Below, one piece after another: positions 58,246 to 64,000 of a stretch of 64,000 nt of DNA. The notes beneath the pieces were generated by a model that worked only from the letters and a program-made list of their open reading frames with translations, did not search any database and was not told the origin of the DNA. The stretch covers positions 1,469,501 to 1,533,500 of the forward strand of contig NZ_CP086610.1 in assembly GCF_020883495.1 (NCBI RefSeq), read 5' to 3'. Within the stretch, counting starts at the first letter, position 1. The number at the start of each line of letters is the position of its first letter. Position numbers and translations under genes: made by a program. The stretch comes from Shinella zoogloeoides. Lineage in GTDB: Bacteria > Pseudomonadota > Alphaproteobacteria > Rhizobiales > Rhizobiaceae.

Positions 58246-59082
58246 CTACTCCGCCAACTGCCGCTCGATCCCCTTTGCCGCCTGCCAAAGCTCTTCCATC
58301 CGCTCCAGCGTTGCCTCTTCCAGGCTCTCGCCATTGGCAGCTAACGTATCTTCGATATGCGAAAAGCGGTTGCGGAACTTGGTGTTCGTGCCGCGCAGCG
58401 CCATTTCCGGGTCCGCGCCGACATGGCGGCCGATATTGACCAGCGCAAAGATGAGATCGCCAAGTTCGTCGGCGACAGCTTTATGGTCGCCGCTATGCAG
58501 CGCCTCGCGCAACTCGCCGACTTCCTCCTCGATCTTGTCGAGGATCGGGGCGGGTTCCGACCAGTCGAAGCCGACCTTGGCGGCGCGTTCCTGAAGCTTC
58601 AGCGCCTCGACGAGGGCCGGGAAGGAACGCTGCACCGAGCCGAGATGGTGATGGAGCGGGTCTTCCGGCAGGCCGCGCTTCGCGCGGCGCTCCCGGCGCT
58701 CCTGCTTTTCCGCCTGCTTGATCGTATCCCATTGCAGCTTCACCGCCTCGGGCGTCTCGGCATCCGAGCGGGCGAAGACATGGGGATGGCGGCGGATCAT
58801 CTTGTGCGTCACGGCCTCGACGACATTGCCGAAATCGAATTCGCCGCGCTCCTCCGCCATGCGCGCATGGAAGACGACCTGCAGGAGGAGGTCGCCCAGT
58901 TCCTCGCAGAGATCGTCCATGTCATTGCGCTCGATGGCGTCGGCGACCTCGTAGGCCTCCTCGATCGTATAGGGCTTGATCGTCTCGAAGGTCTGCACGA
59001 TGTCCCAGGGGCAGCCGGTTTCCGGCTGGCGCAGGGCGGCCATGATTTCGATCAGGCGGTCGATGTCGCGGCTCGGCTGCAT
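58246..59082 (-). CDS. mazG: Nucleoside triphosphate pyrophosphohydrolase MazG
   Basis: 278 aa with two MazG helical domains. The first is CPWDIVQTFETIKPYTIEEAYEVADAI with ELGDLLLQVVFHARMAEE. The second is LDKIEEEVGELREAL with DELGDLIFALVNIGRH. The repeated E-x-x-D-type metal ligands are present in both. It hydrolyses NTPs and dNTPs to NMPs, clearing damaged or stress-related nucleotides. The order hfq-hflX-mazG is conserved. Confidence 0.95.
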   Translation of the reverse strand: MQPSRDIDRLIEIMAALRQPETGCPWDIVQTFETIKPYTIEEAYEVADAIERNDMDDLCEELGDLLLQVVFHARMAEERGEFDFGNVVEAVTHKMIRRHPHVFARSDAETPEAVKLQWDTIKQAEKQERRERRAKRGLPEDPLHHHLGSVQRSFPALVEALKLQERAAKVGFDWSEPAPILDKIEEEVGELREALHSGDHKAVADELGDLIFALVNIGRHVGADPEMALRGTNTKFRNRFSHIEDTLAANGESLEEATLERMEELWQAAKGIERQLAE

Positions 59083-59090
59083 GGCGGGTC

Positions 59091-59678
<588 letters not shown>

Positions 59679-59892
59679 GGCAAAAGTCCCGGTTTCTGGA
59701 GTCTCTATGGGGCATCCTTAGCGGTCGCCGCGGCGGACAGGCAAGGGCGGCCGGTGACTTATGCTCAAAATGCGGGGCCTCTGAGCAAAACAATACGCCC
59801 CTCCAAGGCCATTGGAATTTCTGTTTCTTTCGTTTCTTGCCGGTTTTCGCGATAGTGCGCACACTTCAACCGGACCAGCCCCCGACCAGCCT

Positions 59893-61332
<1,440 letters not shown>

Positions 61333-61333
61333 C

Positions 61334-61639
61334 ATGGCCGACAAGGTTCTGACAGCCAACCGCCTTTCCGACGGCATTTCCGTCTGGCTGGATGCCGCCG
61401 GCATCTGGAACGAATCGCTCCAGGCCGCCTTCGTCGCGCGCCACAAGGAGGCCGTCGATGCGCTGGAAGCCACCGGCAAGCAGGCTTTCGCCGACAACAA
61501 GGTGGTTGACGTCAACGTGGTCGATGTGGAGGAGGTCGACGGCGTGCTGCGTCCGCTTCGCATGCGCGAGCGCATCCGCGCGCTCGGCCCGACCATTGCC
61601 TATGCCGCCGGCTATGCCGGCCTGACCGCGACGGCCTAA
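61334..61639 (+). CDS. DUF2849 family protein of the sulfite reductase operon
   Basis: 101 aa. It begins MADKVLTANRLSDGISVWLDAAGIW and matches the small proteins found between cysG and cysI in alphaproteobacteria. It lies 1 bp after cysG and 10 bp before cysI. The function is not established; a role as assembly or electron-transfer helper of the reductase is possible from context only. Confidence 0.88.
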   Translation: MADKVLTANRLSDGISVWLDAAGIWNESLQAAFVARHKEAVDALEATGKQAFADNKVVDVNVVDVEEVDGVLRPLRMRERIRALGPTIAYAAGYAGLTATA

Positions 61640-61649
61640 AGGATTTCGC

Positions 61650-63323
<1,674 letters not shown>

Positions 63324-63334
63324 GGAGAATGGTC

Positions 63335-63826
63335 ATGACGAAAATCTGGAACGAATCCGGCTTCCTGGCCGACGACCCGTGGATCATCGAGACCGAAGAG
63401 GTTCAGGCCGGCTCGAACGAGAAGGCCATCCTCGGCCTCGACGCCTTTCTTGCGAAGACGGACGAAACGGGCCTCGGCGTGCTGATCAACCCGGCCGACG
63501 ACGTGCGCAGGCTGGAGGGTCATCTCGACCGGCTGGCGCTGGTGGCGGTCGCCTTCCCGGCCTTCAATGACGGCCGGGCCTTCAGCCATGCCTCGCTGCT
63601 GCGCGCGCGGCTCGGCTTTGCGGGCGAGGTGAGGGCGGTCGGCGACGTGCTGATCGACCAGATCCCGCTGATGCTGCGCTGTGGCGTCGACAGCTTTGCC
63701 GTGAGCAATGCGACGGCGCTGAAGCGGCTTGCGGAAAACCGCCTGCCGGGCATCGACAACCACTACCAGCCGACGGCGCGTCCCTCACAGGATGTCGGCT
63801 CCTATAGCTGGCGGCGGCGGGCCTGA
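63335..63826 (+). CDS. DUF934 family protein, probable sulfite-reductase accessory
   Basis: 163 aa. Seen are IWNESGFLADDPWIIETEE, LGVLINPADDVRRLEGHLDRLALVAVAFPAFNDGRAFSHASLLRARLG and the C-terminal SYSWRRR. This matches the DUF934 proteins that follow cysI in alphaproteobacteria. ATG 63335 has GAGGAG 7 nt upstream; ATG 63329 is too close to it. It lies 11 bp after cysI. Its exact role is not known. Confidence 0.9.
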   Translation: MTKIWNESGFLADDPWIIETEEVQAGSNEKAILGLDAFLAKTDETGLGVLINPADDVRRLEGHLDRLALVAVAFPAFNDGRAFSHASLLRARLGFAGEVRAVGDVLIDQIPLMLRCGVDSFAVSNATALKRLAENRLPGIDNHYQPTARPSQDVGSYSWRRRA

Positions 63827-64000
63827 TTTCAGGCCCGTTTGCGGTTCCGGCCGGCGAATGGCCGCAATCGCGGTGTAGTCTTGAGCAAGATCAAGGACAA
63901 CGCCCGCGCTCTGCGCGAAAAGAAACGAGCGGCAAACTATTGCGCGGCCAATCGGCGCATTGGAACGGGATACCTTCCTTTGCCGCTCAACATGTAATAT
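63827..64000. other. Right-edge intergenic region with a FixK/FNR-type box
   Basis: A weak inverted repeat (TTGCGGTTCC...GGCCGCAA) may end the cys operon. A TTGA-N6-TCAA site follows at 63881-63894. No start codon with an RBS is certain before the window ends. Confidence 0.5.
63881..63894 (+). promoter_or_regulatory. FixK/FNR box TTGAGCAAGATCAA
   Basis: Matches TTGA-N6-TCAA, with TTGAG-CAAG-ATCAA almost symmetrical. Such boxes usually lie about 40 bp upstream of the transcription start of oxygen-controlled genes in rhizobia. The controlled gene would be beyond the right edge or on the minus strand. Confidence 0.55.

Noticed and set aside
59679..59892. SAM or cobalamin riboswitch before cysG
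   Set aside because: No conserved P1 pairing or B12-box word was found by eye.

Overview
The window looks like chromosomal backbone of an alphaproteobacterium in the order Rhizobiales, most likely family Rhizobiaceae (Rhizobium / Agrobacterium / Sinorhizobium / Shinella group). The pointers are high GC content, the pdhA-pdhB-pdhC-lpd-lipA cluster with ftsB and eno upstream, the dusB-ntrB-ntrC-ntrY-ntrX-trkA-dat-hfq-hflX-mazG run, fused ispDF, the cysG-DUF2849-cysI-DUF934 operon, class I phaC, and RIME-like intergenic repeats. No genus is claimed.

Layout. (1) 1-2.3 kb is the right end of an integrative element that continues off the left edge. It has a partial thermonuclease gene and a P4-type tyrosine integrase, and it sits in the 3' part of radC, replacing the last part of the JAMM motif. 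(2) 2.3-16.2 kb is backbone: map, sfsA, phaC, a small lipoprotein, an alanine-type aminotransferase, hom, recJ, three tRNA-Glu genes, an M15-type lipoprotein, gloA, a double cold-shock protein, a DUF192 protein, two small secreted Cys-rich proteins, tRNA-Arg and the ETC complex I subunit. (3) 16.3-27.1 kb is a decayed mobile element (about 10.8 kb) inserted in the 3' end of tRNA-Pro. Its edges are a 24-bp direct repeat and TTTGTAAC arm-like repeats. Inside are an IS66-family element (with a perfect 8-bp target duplication) splitting a secreted-protein gene, an IS256-family element splitting an HUH replication-initiator-like gene, a few phage-type hypothetical genes, and an ORF that fuses an integrase N-terminus in frame to an M15 peptidase/tail tape-measure protein. 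(4) 27.2-35.8 kb holds a GT21 glycosyltransferase, an isochorismatase-family hydrolase with a divergent GlxA-type regulator, a metallophosphoesterase abutting a Ser/Thr kinase-universal stress protein fusion, a VOC protein, kdsA and eno. (5) 36-46.4 kb holds ftsB, the pyruvate dehydrogenase complex genes, lipoate synthase, ubiquinone-related Coq10/RatA, pncC and ispDF. (6) 46.5-59.7 kb is the nitrogen-regulation block and its conserved neighbours. (7) 59.9-63.8 kb is the assimilatory sulfite reductase operon, followed by a FixK/FNR-type box pointing to a gene beyond the right edge.

How the genes work together. Region 5 makes the E1 (PdhA/PdhB), E2 (PdhC) and E3 (Lpd) subunits and the lipoate synthase that completes their cofactor. 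Upstream eno supplies PEP, and eno and pdhA share a CGATTAA-N-TTAATCG inverted repeat. Region 6 makes two sensor/regulator pairs of nitrogen metabolism and the RNA chaperone Hfq. In region 7 CysG makes siroheme for CysI. The most unusual content is the tRNA-Pro island, where the deletion junction and both IS insertions can be read well enough to reconstruct the original genes.
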